In this document: positions 7,579-16,574 of the stretch, piece by piece | Layout: each line of letters starts with the position of its first letter | Numbering within the stretch: the first letter of the stretch is position 1 | From: Actinomycetota bacterium | Lineage (GTDB): Bacteria > Actinomycetota > Thermoleophilia > Miltoncostaeales > Miltoncostaeaceae | Direction: 5' to 3' | Length of the DNA: 64,000 nucleotides | Assembly: GCA_020636905.1 (NCBI GenBank) | Contig: JACJWX010000003.1 | Span: 124,001 to 188,000, forward strand | Position numbers and translations under genes: made by a program | Notes under the pieces: generated by a model | What the model saw: the letters and a program-made list of their open reading frames with translations, nothing else | Databases searched by the model: none | What the model was told of the DNA's origin: nothing

Positions 7579-9063
7579 CTATGCGAGTCGGTCGAGTGTT
7601 CCGGCGTGCGCCGTGATCGGCGAGCGCGCCTCGGAGATGAGTCGGTCGTCGTCGGGCGACCCGGAGCCGGCCCCACGGCCGCTGCGCCGCGAGACGCCGT
7701 CCTCGCCGAACGCGGAACCGTCGTGGGCTTCGTCCTGGTGGTGGTACGTGATGTCCATCCCTTCCAGGGACAGCCCCCGCTCGGACAGCGCGTCGCTCAG
7801 ATGCGGTAGCGCCTGTTCGAGCATCCGGGCGGCCTCGGGCCGGTCGGCCACGATGTGGGCCTGCAGCACGCCGTCGTGCATCACGAGGCGAACCACCACG
7901 TGCCCGAGTTCGGGCGGGCGCATGGAGAGCATGACCTCGCGGCCGCCCTCTCGGAGTGCCACCTGGACCCGGGCGCCAAGCTCTCGTGCGAGGTCCATGG
8001 CGTGGCTGTGGGCCACCGGACCCGACGAGCCGGTGTGGCTCACCGACGACGCGGTGGGCTGATTCGACCCCGCCGTGAGGTTCCCCAGCGGGGAATCGAG
8101 CATCGTCGACGCGGTCGACGACGCGGTCCCGGTCGTCGGGGGCGCGGCCTGCGCGGGCGCGGCCGGGGCCGCGGCCTTCGGCTCCCCACCGGTGGCGGGG
8201 GCCGTCGCAGCGTGCACCGGCTGCGCGTCCGACTGGGGCGTCTGGGTGAGCGTGAGCGTCACGGTGGCGGCACCCCTGGGCACCCCCGTCCCCTTCGCGT
8301 CGGGCGCGCGCGTGACGCCCTGCCCCTCGTCGACCGGCTCCGGCGCGGGGGCCTCGCCCGTCGACTCGGTGGCAGGGGTGCCGGTGGCGACGGCGGCCGT
8401 CACGGTGGCCGCGGTGGCCGGCGCCACGGGATTCGTGGCGGTCGCGGTCGCTGTCGCACCATCGGCGGTGAGCGGCGCCACGGTGGTCGTGGCGGCGGCG
8501 GTCGCCGGGGCACCCGTCCCCTGGGGGAGCGGCTGTCCGGCGGCGGCCACATCCGACGCCTGCGCGCCGTCGGCCCCTGCCGTGGCCACCGGCGCGGCCG
8601 TTTCGAGCGCGGTGGTCAGCGGTGCGGAGGCACCATCCGCCACCGGCTCGGCGGGTGCAGCGGCGGTGGTGACCGTCGCCGCGGCCTCGGCGGTCGCCGC
8701 GGCGAGCGCGGACCGCGTTGCGTCGGTGACCGTGGCATCCGCGCCCTCGGTCGTGGACTCCGCGGGATCGCCCGGCTCCGACGAACGGTCCCGTCCGTCG
8801 TGCTCCGGCGTCTCGGATCCGGCGGCTTCAGCGTCGGATCGTGTCTTGTGCAGCTTCCCTTCAGCGGGTCCGGCTGCGTCCTTGGTATGGGTCTCGTCGG
8901 TTCGCGACGGCTCGCGTCGGGTGGCCGCGTCATGCAGCTCTGACGAGAATTCCCGGTCGGAACGATGTGGCGCCCGTGGGCCACGCGTTCCGTCCGTGGG
9001 GAGTCTCGCCCCGTCGGTCGAGCCCGTCGCCGCCGGCGGCGGCCCGAGCATTGTGTCGATCAT
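7579..9063 (-). CDS. fliK: flagellar hook-length control protein FliK
   Basis: 494 residues. Residues 1-350 are a low-complexity ruler region dominated by Ala, Thr, Pro and Val. The C-terminal Flg_hook domain (about 365-460) contains LARELGARVQVALREGG and LSMRPPELGHVVVRL, with ALPHLSDALSERGLSLEGM. FliK measures hook length and switches export specificity through FlhB. Located between the lytic transglycosylase gene and flgD. Confidence 0.9.
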   Translation of the reverse strand: MIDTMLGPPPAATGSTDGARLPTDGTRGPRAPHRSDREFSSELHDAATRREPSRTDETHTKDAAGPAEGKLHKTRSDAEAAGSETPEHDGRDRSSEPGDPAESTTEGADATVTDATRSALAAATAEAAATVTTAAAPAEPVADGASAPLTTALETAAPVATAGADGAQASDVAAAGQPLPQGTGAPATAAATTTVAPLTADGATATATATNPVAPATAATVTAAVATGTPATESTGEAPAPEPVDEGQGVTRAPDAKGTGVPRGAATVTLTLTQTPQSDAQPVHAATAPATGGEPKAAAPAAPAQAAPPTTGTASSTASTMLDSPLGNLTAGSNQPTASSVSHTGSSGPVAHSHAMDLARELGARVQVALREGGREVMLSMRPPELGHVVVRLVMHDGVLQAHIVADRPEAARMLEQALPHLSDALSERGLSLEGMDITYHHQDEAHDGSAFGEDGVSRRSGRGAGSGSPDDDRLISEARSPITAHAGTLDRLA

Positions 9064-9095
9064 CGTCCTTGACGTCTCTCCGTGGTTGTCGCGGA

Positions 9096-9722
9096 TCAGC
9101 CGCGATACTGGTCGTACAGCCCGAGCACCCGTGTCACGTAGTTCTGGGTCTCGGTGTACGGCGGAACCCCGCCATACCTGGTGACCGCCCCCGGTCCCGC
9201 GTTGTAGGCCGCGAGCGCCAGGCGCAGATCCCCGAATCGATCCACCTGCTGTTTCAGGTATCGGCTTCCGGCGTCCAAATTCTGAGCCGGATCGAGAATG
9301 TCGGTCACGCCGAGCCCGGAAGCGGTCGACGGCATCAGCTGCATCAGGCCCCGAGCGCCCGCACCGGAGCCGGCGTCAACCCTGAATCCGCTCTCGGCCT
9401 TCGCCACCGCGGCGACCAGGGCCGGATCGAGGTTGTTGCGCTTCGCGGCCGCTTCGATGAGCGGCTGGAGCGTCGCGGGAATGCCGTCGTTCGAAATGTC
9501 GCTCGAGGTCGAGGTCACGGCGGCGGCGGTCGCGGCCGCGGTGCCCGAACCGCTCGCGGCCTTCAGCGCCTCGGAGAAACTCGGGGAATCACCGCTGGTC
9601 GTCGTCGACGCGGCGGTCGCGGTCGTGCCGTCGACGGGCGTCGCCGCCACGGACCGCCCGGTGAGCATGGACACCCTGGACGAGATCTCGTCGATGCGCC
9701 CGAGCGCCTCGCCGATGCTCAC
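9096..9722 (-). CDS. SLT-type lytic transglycosylase in the flagellar operon
   Basis: 208 residues from a GTG whose bases overlap the fliJ stop (GTGA). A Thr/Ala-rich N-terminal half is followed by the SLT domain (about 95-205): catalytic glutamate in VAKAESGFR, then GARGLMQLMPSTA, ALAAYNAGPGAV and YVTRVLGLYDQY. It cleaves peptidoglycan glycan strands and probably opens the wall for the rod, taking the place of the muramidase half of FlgJ. No Sec signal is visible, so export through the flagellar apparatus is likely. Confidence 0.87.
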   Translation of the reverse strand: MSIGEALGRIDEISSRVSMLTGRSVAATPVDGTTATAASTTTSGDSPSFSEALKAASGSGTAAATAAAVTSTSSDISNDGIPATLQPLIEAAAKRNNLDPALVAAVAKAESGFRVDAGSGAGARGLMQLMPSTASGLGVTDILDPAQNLDAGSRYLKQQVDRFGDLRLALAAYNAGPGAVTRYGGVPPYTETQNYVTRVLGLYDQYRG

Positions 9723-10183
9723 GCGGCGGCGCCGGACGGCGGAGTGCGGTGGCGCGCGCGGCGGCTCGCGAGCTCGTCCATCTCGCGCTGTTCGACGCGC
9801 TGCACTTCTGCCTGGTGCGCCGACTCGGCCCGTTTCCGGAGCGAGACGAGCGACTCGCGTTCCTGGCTGGCCGCGATCAGTGCTTCGCGGCGATCGAGGG
9901 CGACGGCCTCGAGCTGTCCGGCCATCTCGCGTTCGTGGTCGAGTTCCCGGCGCAGTCGGCCGAGATCCTCGTGCGCGGCGCGAAGCTCGCGCAGATTGGT
10001 GCTCCCGGCGGCGAGCCGGCGCATCGCCGCGACGGCCTCCTCCAGCACGGTCTCGGCCATCACGACCCTCTCCTGCTGGGCGGCGAACGCGCGCAGGGCC
10101 TGTGCCATTTCGCCCTGCAGCAGTTCCTCGCGACGTCGACGGACGTCCAGGACCGGCTCCAGACGGAAGCGAAACTGGCTCAT
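9719..10183 (-). CDS. fliJ: flagellar export chaperone FliJ
   Basis: 154 residues, almost wholly alpha-helical and charged, as expected of the FliJ coiled coil. It begins MSQFRFRLEPVLDVRRRREE, the typical start of the family. FliJ binds FlhA and the FliI/FliH ATPase and couples it to export. A sigma-28-like promoter (10191-10218) ends 7 bases before the ATG. This starts a fliJ-SLT-fliK-flgD-TIGR02530-flgE transcript separate from fliI. Confidence 0.88.
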   Translation of the reverse strand: MSQFRFRLEPVLDVRRRREELLQGEMAQALRAFAAQQERVVMAETVLEEAVAAMRRLAAGSTNLRELRAAHEDLGRLRRELDHEREMAGQLEAVALDRREALIAASQERESLVSLRKRAESAHQAEVQRVEQREMDELASRRARHRTPPSGAAA

Positions 10184-10190
10184 GATCGGT

Positions 10191-10218
10191 ATGTCGACAC
10201 CCGACCACCAGGACTTGA
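10191..10218 (-). promoter_or_regulatory. sigma-28-like promoter of the fliJ operon, predicted leaderless
   Basis: Minus strand: TCAAGTCC (10211-10218), 12 bases, GTCGACAT (10191-10198), then exactly 7 bases to the fliJ ATG. The -10 differs from GCCGA by one base and the spacer is one longer, but the 7-base gap matches the other leaderless cases. Confidence 0.55.
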
Positions 10219-10283
10219 GCGATGCGCCCCGCCCCGACTCCGGCGGTGTTGTCAGGCGGACCCGAGAGGCGTACGGTCACGGC

Positions 10284-10592
10284 ATGGTCACGATGGGGAT
10301 CGCGGGCGAACTGATCACGATGGCCCTTGCGGGGCTCGTGGTCGGTCACGCCATCTGGGAGCTGCGTCACCGTCCGAGTGGTGGCGACGACGGCTCGCCG
10401 CCGCCACCCCCCGATGGTGGTGCTACCCCGCCATCGCCGTTCCGGCCGTGCTCAGGCCGCAAACGCGGACGACGTCCCGCATGGAGAGGATCCCGACGAG
10501 GTCCGGACCGTCGAACACCAGGACGTGACGGACGCCGTGCTGCACCATCAGGTCCCCGGCCTTCTCGACGGACCAGGTCGGGCCGGCGGTAA
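10284..10592 (+). CDS. possible small membrane protein (doubtful)
   Basis: 102 residues beginning MVTMGIAGELITMALAGLV. The first 30 residues form one plausible membrane helix followed by a basic/proline-rich tail. It lies divergent from fliJ but overlaps the 3' half of the CBS gene on the other strand by 170 bases, and the tail has the composition of an antisense shadow. No recognised family and no clear ribosome site. Confidence 0.25.
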   Translation: MVTMGIAGELITMALAGLVVGHAIWELRHRPSGGDDGSPPPPPDGGATPPSPFRPCSGRKRGRRPAWRGSRRGPDRRTPGRDGRRAAPSGPRPSRRTRSGRR

Positions 10593-10821
10593 CCAACCGG
10601 CTCGTCATGTGGTCCGCCACATGCTCAGTCTGCGGATCCAGTCCCTGCGCCACGGCGCGGAGCAGGTCACGCTCGGTGACCACCGCGGGACCGGGCAGAC
10701 TGTGATCCATCACCACCGCCGCACCAGTGTTGTTCTGCACCATCCGTGCTGCTGCCTGAGCAAGGGTGTGGTCAGCTCCCACGATTGCACTGACCGCGCA
10801 CATCGCATCCTGGACATGCAT
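10423..10821 (-). CDS. tandem CBS-domain protein
   Basis: 132 residues from the ATG at 10821, which has a strong GGGAGG 6 bases upstream. Two CBS repeats fill the protein: first with AAARMVQNNTGAAVVMD and VVTERDLLRAV, second with AGDLMVQHGVRHVLV and GILSMRDVV. Such proteins bind adenine nucleotides and often act as energy sensors. It sits between fliI and fliJ on the same strand but carries its own AT-richer upstream region with a palindrome, so independent regulation is likely. A role in motility is unproven. Confidence 0.85.
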   Translation of the reverse strand: MHVQDAMCAVSAIVGADHTLAQAAARMVQNNTGAAVVMDHSLPGPAVVTERDLLRAVAQGLDPQTEHVADHMTSRLVTAGPTWSVEKAGDLMVQHGVRHVLVFDGPDLVGILSMRDVVRVCGLSTAGTAMAG

Positions 10822-10835
10822 GGCAACCTCCCTTT

Positions 10836-10849
10836 GTAACGATCGTTGC
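10836..10849. promoter_or_regulatory. palindrome in the CBS-gene leader
   Basis: AACGATCGTT (10838-10847) is a perfect 10-bp palindrome, with an outer G/C pair, 15-28 bases upstream of the CBS-protein ATG. It sits in an AT-richer stretch that also holds TTGCAT-like and TATCC-like promoter elements farther upstream. Possible repressor site; nothing identifies the factor. Confidence 0.35.
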
Positions 10850-11008
10850 GAATGGATTCGGTGGCCTAGGATGACAGCCCGAATCGGACAATGCAACAAT
10901 TGCCACGAATTCGTTGGATGTGCCCGGTTCGATCTGTAGAGGATCTGACCATGCACCGCGTCCGCGGCCGCCGGCACGTGCCGGGACGGCGCGCCGACCG
11001 CGAACGGA

Positions 11009-12469
11009 TCAGACCACCACGGCGCCGGGCGGGAGTGGATCGAAGGGGGCCGTGAGTCCGTCACCCTCGACGAGTTCGCCGGTGACCGCCTCCAGCGCGG
11101 GGAGGCCCGGGGGCCCCTGGCCGGTGTCCGCGCCGGCGATCTCGATCATTCGTTCCATCACCCGGGCGCGGTCGTACGGTTCGTCGACGGTCTGCTTGAG
11201 GAAACCGTCGATGAACGGGAGCTTTTCGCGGGCCTCGTCCACGAGCGGGTCCGACCCCGGCACGTAGGCGCCGATCGCGATCAGGTCCTCGGCGCGGCGG
11301 AACGCCGCCATCAGCTCACGGATGCGGGCGGCGGCCGCGCGTTCGTCGGCCGACAGCAGGGAACCGGTGAGGCGCGACACCGACTGGAGCACGTCGACCG
11401 CCGGGTAGTGCCCGGAATGTGCGAGTGCCCGCGACAGCACGATGTGCCCGTCGAGGATGCCTCGGACAGCGTCGGCGACCGGCTCGTTCATGTCGTCGCC
11501 CTCCACCAGCACGGTGTAGAGACCGGTGATCGAGCCCGCGGGGCTCGTCCCCGCCCGCTCCAGCAGGCGCGGGAGCACCGCGAACACCGACGGGGTGTAG
11601 CCGCGGGTCGCGGGCGGCTCGCCGATGGCCAGCCCCACCTCGCGCTGCGCCATGGCGAGCCGGGTGACCGAGTCCATCATCAGCAGCACGTCGGCGCCCT
11701 CGTCGCGGAAGAACTCCGCGATGGTGGTGGCGACGAACGCCGCCTTGATCCGCACCAGGGCGGGCTGGTCGCTGGTGGCCACGACAACCACCGAGCGGGC
11801 GAGCCCCTCGGGTCCGAGGTCGCGCTCCAGGAACTCGCGGACCTCGCGTCCGCGCTCGCCGATGAGGCCGATGACGTTGATGTCGGCGGACGTGTGGCGG
11901 GCCATCATGCCGAGCAGGGTGCTCTTCCCGACGCCCGACCCGGCGAAGATGCCGAGCCGCTGTCCGAGACCGCAGGGATTGAGCCCGTCGAGGCTGCGGA
12001 CGCCGAGGGCCACGGGTGTCTCGATCGGCGGACGTCCCAGCGGCGAGGGGGGGTCGGCGTCGACGGGCATCTCGCGCGTGATCCGCGGGGCGGGGCCGTC
12101 GTCGATGGGGCGGCCCAGGCCGTCGAGCACCCGCCCGAGCAGGCCCGTTCCCACCGGAACACGCACGGGCGCGCCCGTCGCGACGACCGTCTGCCCCGGG
12201 CCGATGCCCGATGCGTCCCCGAGCGGCATCAGCAACGTGTGCCCCGACCGGAATCCCACCACCTCGGCGTCGAGGGGCGGCCTGCCCGCCCGGTGCCCGT
12301 GGGTGTGGATGGTGCAGCGTTCGCCGATGCGGGCCGGCGGCCCCTGCGACTCGACGACGAGGCCGATCAACTCGCTCACCCGGCCGTTCAGCCGGTAGGG
12401 GTCGGCCATGCGAATGCGTTCACGCGCCTCGGCGACGCCGCGCTGCGCCCGGTCGAGGATGGCCGTCAT
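11009..12469 (-). CDS. fliI: flagellum-specific export ATPase FliI
   Basis: 486 residues, F1-type ATPase fold. Walker A is GSGVGKST at 177-184; GLIGERGREVREF follows and is typical of FliI, then Walker B in VLLMMDSVTR. The beta-barrel N-domain and helical C-terminal domain are both present. It powers release of chaperoned substrates at the export gate with FliH and FliJ. Start overlaps the fliH stop (4 bases). The C-terminus is about 40 residues longer than the enteric protein, ending in a Pro/Gly-rich tail. Confidence 0.95.
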   Translation of the reverse strand: MTAILDRAQRGVAEARERIRMADPYRLNGRVSELIGLVVESQGPPARIGERCTIHTHGHRAGRPPLDAEVVGFRSGHTLLMPLGDASGIGPGQTVVATGAPVRVPVGTGLLGRVLDGLGRPIDDGPAPRITREMPVDADPPSPLGRPPIETPVALGVRSLDGLNPCGLGQRLGIFAGSGVGKSTLLGMMARHTSADINVIGLIGERGREVREFLERDLGPEGLARSVVVVATSDQPALVRIKAAFVATTIAEFFRDEGADVLLMMDSVTRLAMAQREVGLAIGEPPATRGYTPSVFAVLPRLLERAGTSPAGSITGLYTVLVEGDDMNEPVADAVRGILDGHIVLSRALAHSGHYPAVDVLQSVSRLTGSLLSADERAAAARIRELMAAFRRAEDLIAIGAYVPGSDPLVDEAREKLPFIDGFLKQTVDEPYDRARVMERMIEIAGADTGQGPPGLPALEAVTGELVEGDGLTAPFDPLPPGAVVV

Positions 12470-13149
12470 CCGCCGTGCTCGGCGAGCAGCGTCGGGTCGG
12501 GCGGCGCGGCGAGCGCTTCGAGCAGGCGCTCGAGCTGCGTGTGCATGCGTGCGTCGATGTCCCCCGAGGTGGTCTCGAGGATGCAGCCCCCGGGCTGGAT
12601 GCGGGGGTCTTCGATCACCTCGAAACGGTGGATTCCCCCCATCTGCGTCATGAGGTCGTCGCGTGAGGCCCGCATGGTCTCGAGGTCGTCGGGGTTGACG
12701 TAGGCGATGAGCCGCTCGCGGTCGGTCGCCTTGCGAATGGCGCCGCGCACCACGTCCACCACGCGTTCTGGGTTCGCCGCCAGGTCGGCGCGGACCAGTC
12801 GGGCCGCGACCTCCAGCCCGAGTGCCGCGACGTCGTCGGCGAGCCGCTCGGGCGCGTCGGCGACCGCGGCGGTGAGCTGCTCCAGCATCGAGTGGACCGC
12901 GCTGATGGCGCCCTGGAGTTCGTCGCGTCCCTCGGCCACCCCGGTCTCGTAACCCTGACGCCAGCCGTCGGCGACCGCCTCGTCGCGCGCGATCTCCGCC
13001 TCGGCCAGCATCTGCGCGACGTGCGCCTCCGCCCCGTCGGCGCCCACGGCGTGGAAGACCGGCACCGAGCGCAGCGGCACGGCGTGGGCGTCGCCCACAA
13101 CCGTTCCCCGGATGGGCCCCCTACGCGACAAGGTCGTCGTCTCCGCCAC
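12466..13149 (-). CDS. fliH: flagellar assembly protein FliH
   Basis: 227 residues. The middle has the helical MLAEAEIARDEAV and GWRQGYETGVAEGRDE region with GxxxG-type spacing; the C-terminal domain (about 120-220) resembles V-ATPase subunit E/FliH (NPDDLETMRASRDDL, GGCILETTSGDIDARM). It inhibits and docks FliI to the C-ring. The GTG start overlaps fliG by 29 bases; a TTG at 13131 would shorten the overlap to 11. Confidence 0.9.
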   Translation of the reverse strand: MAETTTLSRRGPIRGTVVGDAHAVPLRSVPVFHAVGADGAEAHVAQMLAEAEIARDEAVADGWRQGYETGVAEGRDELQGAISAVHSMLEQLTAAVADAPERLADDVAALGLEVAARLVRADLAANPERVVDVVRGAIRKATDRERLIAYVNPDDLETMRASRDDLMTQMGGIHRFEVIEDPRIQPGGCILETTSGDIDARMHTQLERLLEALAAPPDPTLLAEHGG

Positions 13150-14140
13150 GACTCACGACGATCGTGCCGGCTTCCTCCAGCTTGCGGATGACGCCGACGA
13201 TCTTCTGCTGCGCCTCCTCGACCTGCGACACGCGCACGGGACCCATGAACTCCAGGTCCTCCTTGATGATCTCGGCCGCACGCGAGGACATGTTCTTGAG
13301 GATCTTCTCCTGCACCGTGTCGGAGGTCCCCTTGAGTGCCACGGCGAGGTCCTTGCCGTCGACCTCGCGGAGCACCTGCTGGATGCTGCGGTCGTCGAGC
13401 ATCACGATGTCCTCGAACAGGAACATCAGGCGGCGCACCTCGTCGGCCAGGTCCGGGCTCTGCTCCTCCAGCGACTCCAGGATCGTGCGCTCGGTGCCGC
13501 GGTCCACCGCACCGAGCACCTCCACGAGCGCCTTGACGCCCCCGGCGGTGGTGAAGTCCTGGTTGATGACCGAGCTGAGTTTGCGCTCGAGCACCGACTC
13601 GATCTCGTGGATGACCTCGGGCGCCGTGCGATCCATCAGCGCCAGCCGCATGGCGACCTCCGACTGGATGTCGTCGGGGAGCGAGCTGATCACCTGTCCC
13701 GCCGTCTCCGAGGGAATGTAGGCCAGGATCAGCGCGACGGTCTGCGGATGTTCGTTGGCCACCGCGTTCAGGATCTGCGAGGCGTCGGTGCGCCGCAGGA
13801 ACTCGAACGGGGACACCTGGATCGACTGGCTCAGGCGGTCGAGCACCTTGTTGGCCTTGTCGGCCCCGAGGGCTTCCTCGAGCACGCCCCGCGCGTAGGC
13901 GAGTCCGCCCTCGGTGATGTAGTTCTGCGCGACGGCCGTCTCGTAGAACTCCTGGATCGTGCGCTGTTTGAGCTCCGCCGAGATGGGGCCCAGGCCGGCG
14001 ATCTCCAGCGTGAGCTCCTCGATCTCGTCGTCCTTGAGGTGGCGGAACACCTCGGCGCCGGCGCGCCGGCCGAGCGAGACGAGCACGATGGCGGCCTTCT
14101 GGCGCCCGCTCAGCTTGGCGTCGGGTTTGAGCGTGCTCAT
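13121..14140 (-). CDS. fliG: flagellar motor switch protein FliG
   Basis: 339 residues with the three FliG domains. The EHPQ motif is at 130-133 in the middle domain, followed by VALILAYI. The C-terminal torque helix region holds the charged RSIQQVLREVDGKDLAVALK and SSRAAEIIKEDLE stretches. It links the FliF ring to FliM and takes torque from MotA. Lies 4 bases after fliF. Confidence 0.95.
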   Translation of the reverse strand: MSTLKPDAKLSGRQKAAIVLVSLGRRAGAEVFRHLKDDEIEELTLEIAGLGPISAELKQRTIQEFYETAVAQNYITEGGLAYARGVLEEALGADKANKVLDRLSQSIQVSPFEFLRRTDASQILNAVANEHPQTVALILAYIPSETAGQVISSLPDDIQSEVAMRLALMDRTAPEVIHEIESVLERKLSSVINQDFTTAGGVKALVEVLGAVDRGTERTILESLEEQSPDLADEVRRLMFLFEDIVMLDDRSIQQVLREVDGKDLAVALKGTSDTVQEKILKNMSSRAAEIIKEDLEFMGPVRVSQVEEAQQKIVGVIRKLEEAGTIVVSRGGDDDLVA

Positions 14141-14144
14141 CGGC

Positions 14145-15716
14145 TCAGCGCTGCTCGATCAACCACGAGCGCATGAGCTTGGCCATGTCGTCGGGCTTGC
14201 GCAGGGCGAGGTCCTCGACCTGCTGTTCCACGGCCGTCTTGGTCTCGCCCTCGAGGCGCTGCGCGACCACCGACACCGATCCGTCGCCGGCGGTGAGCGC
14301 GCCGACCGGCACGGGCCCCTGGGCGAGCAGGCCGGGAAGCGCCTTCTCGAGGTCGGTCTGACGGCGCGACAGGGCCCGCCGCGCCAGGAACACGATGATG
14401 AGGCCACCGAGGATCGCCCCCGCGGTCTTGGCGATGCCGAAGATGTCGAGCGGGGCTCCGGGCGGGTTCTTCGCGGCATCGGCGCTGGCCTGGGCCTGGG
14501 CGACGGCGGACTCAGCGAACGCCACCTTCTGGACGTTGACCACATCGCCGCGTGTCTGGTCGAAGCCGACGGCGGCCTTGATGGCGTCCTCGAGGGCCGC
14601 GACGTCGCCGGTGTACTTGTTGTCGACCTGCACCGAGACGCTCTGGCGCACGATGGTGCCTGCCACGCCGACACGGTTGGTGATCGTGCGGTCGACGCCG
14701 TTCCGGGTGCGGTCGGTGTTCTTGCGGTAGTCGGTCGTGCCGGTGCTGCCGGTGGTCGTCGGAAAGGTGTTGCCCGGGGAGTTCGCCGAGGCGCCGGCCA
14801 CGCCGGTGGTGCCGCTGCCGGTCTGGGTGACGGTCTCGCGGCTGGTGTCGGTGTCGAGCTTGGGCGGGTTCTTGTCCTTGCCGTAGATCTCGCTCTTGGA
14901 CGAGACGTTGTCGAGGTCGAGCGTGACGTCGACCTGCGTGGCGGCCAGACCGGGGCCGAGCTGCTGCGCCAGCAGCGCATCGAGCTTGGCCTGCTTCTCG
15001 CGGGCGACGGCGCTCTCGAGCTCCATCCGCACGCCGGCGTTGCTTGCGCCCCCGTCGTCGCTCGAGCTCAGCAGGTTGCCCTGGGTGTCGGAGATCGTCA
15101 CGTTCGCCGGCTTCAGACCGGGGACGGCCATCGCCACGAGCCGGGTGATGGCGCTCACCTGTTCGGGTTCCAGCACCGCGCCCGGGACCAGGCTCAGGAG
15201 CACGCTCGCCGTGGTGTCGGAGCTGGCGTTCTCGAACAGCCGCTGCTCGGGCATGGCCAGCTTGACGGTGGCGCTGCGCACCTGGTCGTACTGGGCGATG
15301 GTGCGCGACAGGTCGCCCTGACGGGCGCGCAGGAGGTTCACGCGCTGGGTGAAGTCGGTCGCCCCCCACCCCTGCTTGTCGAAGATCTCGTAGCCGATCA
15401 GCCCGCCCGAGCCGACCCCGACGTTGCTGCTGGCCAGCCCGAGGCGCGCCCTGTCGAGGCTTCCGGACGGCACCTGGATCGTGGTGCCGCCGTCGCGGGT
15501 GCGGAAGGCGATCCCCTGCGACTCCAGCTCGTTGGTGATCGCGGCCGCGTCGGCGACCGTGTCGGCGGTCGCCAGCGTGGAGTAGTCCACCGACCCCGAC
15601 AGGCGCATGAGCATGAACAGCCCCACGGCGAAGATGACCCCGGCACCGATGATGAGGCGGCGGCCGGGACCGGTGAGGCCGGTCCAGAAGGACGTGATGT
15701 TGGAGAGTGCGCCCAC
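14145..15716 (-). CDS. fliF: flagellar MS-ring protein FliF
   Basis: 523 residues. Membrane helices are at about 20-40 and 428-446. The ring-building motifs between them include LGLASSNVGVGSG, GWGATDFTQRVNLLRA and VKLAMPEQRLFE. The C-terminal cytoplasmic tail, ending MAKLMRSWLIEQR, is the FliG-binding peptide. FliF forms the MS ring around the export gate. A Thr/Gly-rich insert (about 295-345) lies in the periplasmic domain. Confidence 0.95.
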   Translation of the reverse strand: MGALSNITSFWTGLTGPGRRLIIGAGVIFAVGLFMLMRLSGSVDYSTLATADTVADAAAITNELESQGIAFRTRDGGTTIQVPSGSLDRARLGLASSNVGVGSGGLIGYEIFDKQGWGATDFTQRVNLLRARQGDLSRTIAQYDQVRSATVKLAMPEQRLFENASSDTTASVLLSLVPGAVLEPEQVSAITRLVAMAVPGLKPANVTISDTQGNLLSSSDDGGASNAGVRMELESAVAREKQAKLDALLAQQLGPGLAATQVDVTLDLDNVSSKSEIYGKDKNPPKLDTDTSRETVTQTGSGTTGVAGASANSPGNTFPTTTGSTGTTDYRKNTDRTRNGVDRTITNRVGVAGTIVRQSVSVQVDNKYTGDVAALEDAIKAAVGFDQTRGDVVNVQKVAFAESAVAQAQASADAAKNPPGAPLDIFGIAKTAGAILGGLIIVFLARRALSRRQTDLEKALPGLLAQGPVPVGALTAGDGSVSVVAQRLEGETKTAVEQQVEDLALRKPDDMAKLMRSWLIEQR

Positions 15717-15730
15717 GCGTCAGTGACCGG

Positions 15731-16090
15731 TCAGACCTGCATCCGGGAGAGTTCCTGCCAGCCCTCGATGAGCTTGTTGCGGACCTGCACGGCGGTGCTC
15801 AACGCGAGCTCGGCCTTGGTCGTCTCGACGATGGCCATGGTGGGATCCGAGAGCTGCCCGGTGGCGGCGAGTTCCTGCATCCGGTCGGATGTCTGCACCT
15901 GGTCGACCAGCCCGGACACGGCACGCGACAGCACCGTGCCGAAGCCGCCGGTCGCCGGGGTCGTCGACGGGTCGCCGCTGATGGCGGGCGCCTCGATGGG
16001 CGCCATCGGCGCGGGCATCGAGAAGCCGTCGATCGGGCTCGTGGCGAGCCCGGTGCCGACGGCGCCGATGGTCGGGATGGGCGCGATCAC
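15731..16090 (-). CDS. fliE: flagellar MS-ring/rod junction protein FliE
   Basis: 119 residues. The C-terminal half has the family signature: MAIVETTKAELALSTAVQVR then NKLIEGWQELSRMQV. The N-terminal half is Pro/Ala-rich. FliE connects the MS ring to the rod and is an early export substrate. The start overlaps flgC by 4 bases. Confidence 0.92.
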   Translation of the reverse strand: MIAPIPTIGAVGTGLATSPIDGFSMPAPMAPIEAPAISGDPSTTPATGGFGTVLSRAVSGLVDQVQTSDRMQELAATGQLSDPTMAIVETTKAELALSTAVQVRNKLIEGWQELSRMQV

Positions 16091-16536
16091 TTGAGGAGCC
16101 TCAGCGCCTCGCGGGCCATGCTCTTGGTGGCCTCGAAGGCGGTGACGTTGGACTGGTAGGACCGGCTGGCCGCGACCATGTCGACCATCTCGGTGACGGG
16201 ATTGACGTTCGGCTTGGTCACGTACCCGAACCGGTCCGCAAGCGGGTTGCCCGGGTCGTAGACACGCCGCAGGTCCGTCTGATCCTCGACGATGGCCCGC
16301 ACCTGCACGCCGTGGAGGTCGCCGCCCTGCCCTGCCGACGCGTCGCCGGAGAGCCGCGGAATCCGGAATCCGGAATCGGTGGGCGCCTCGCTCATGACGA
16401 GCACCTTGCGCCGGTACGCCTCGCCCACGCCGGTGGTGCTGTCGACGTTGGCGAGGTTGTTCGCGATGACGTCCATCCGGAGCCGCTGCGCGGCGAGTCC
16501 GGTGGCGCTCACTCCCAGAGATGGATACATGCCCAT
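16087..16536 (-). CDS. flgC: flagellar proximal rod protein FlgC
   Basis: 149 residues. N-terminal SATGLAAQRLRMDVIANNLA then NVDSTTG is the rod-protein motif, KPNVNPVTEMVDMVAASRSY and NVTAFEATKSMA form the C-terminal helix. Coupled to fliE and 38 bases downstream of flgB. Confidence 0.94.
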   Translation of the reverse strand: MGMYPSLGVSATGLAAQRLRMDVIANNLANVDSTTGVGEAYRRKVLVMSEAPTDSGFRIPRLSGDASAGQGGDLHGVQVRAIVEDQTDLRRVYDPGNPLADRFGYVTKPNVNPVTEMVDMVAASRSYQSNVTAFEATKSMAREALRLLK

Positions 16537-16574
16537 GTGTGTTCTGCCCCTGTCCGTGGGTTCGCGCGCTCGGC

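Noticed and set aside
10284..10592. Confident small membrane protein gene
   Set aside because: Overlaps the CBS gene by 170 bases with shadow-like composition; kept only as a low-confidence feature.
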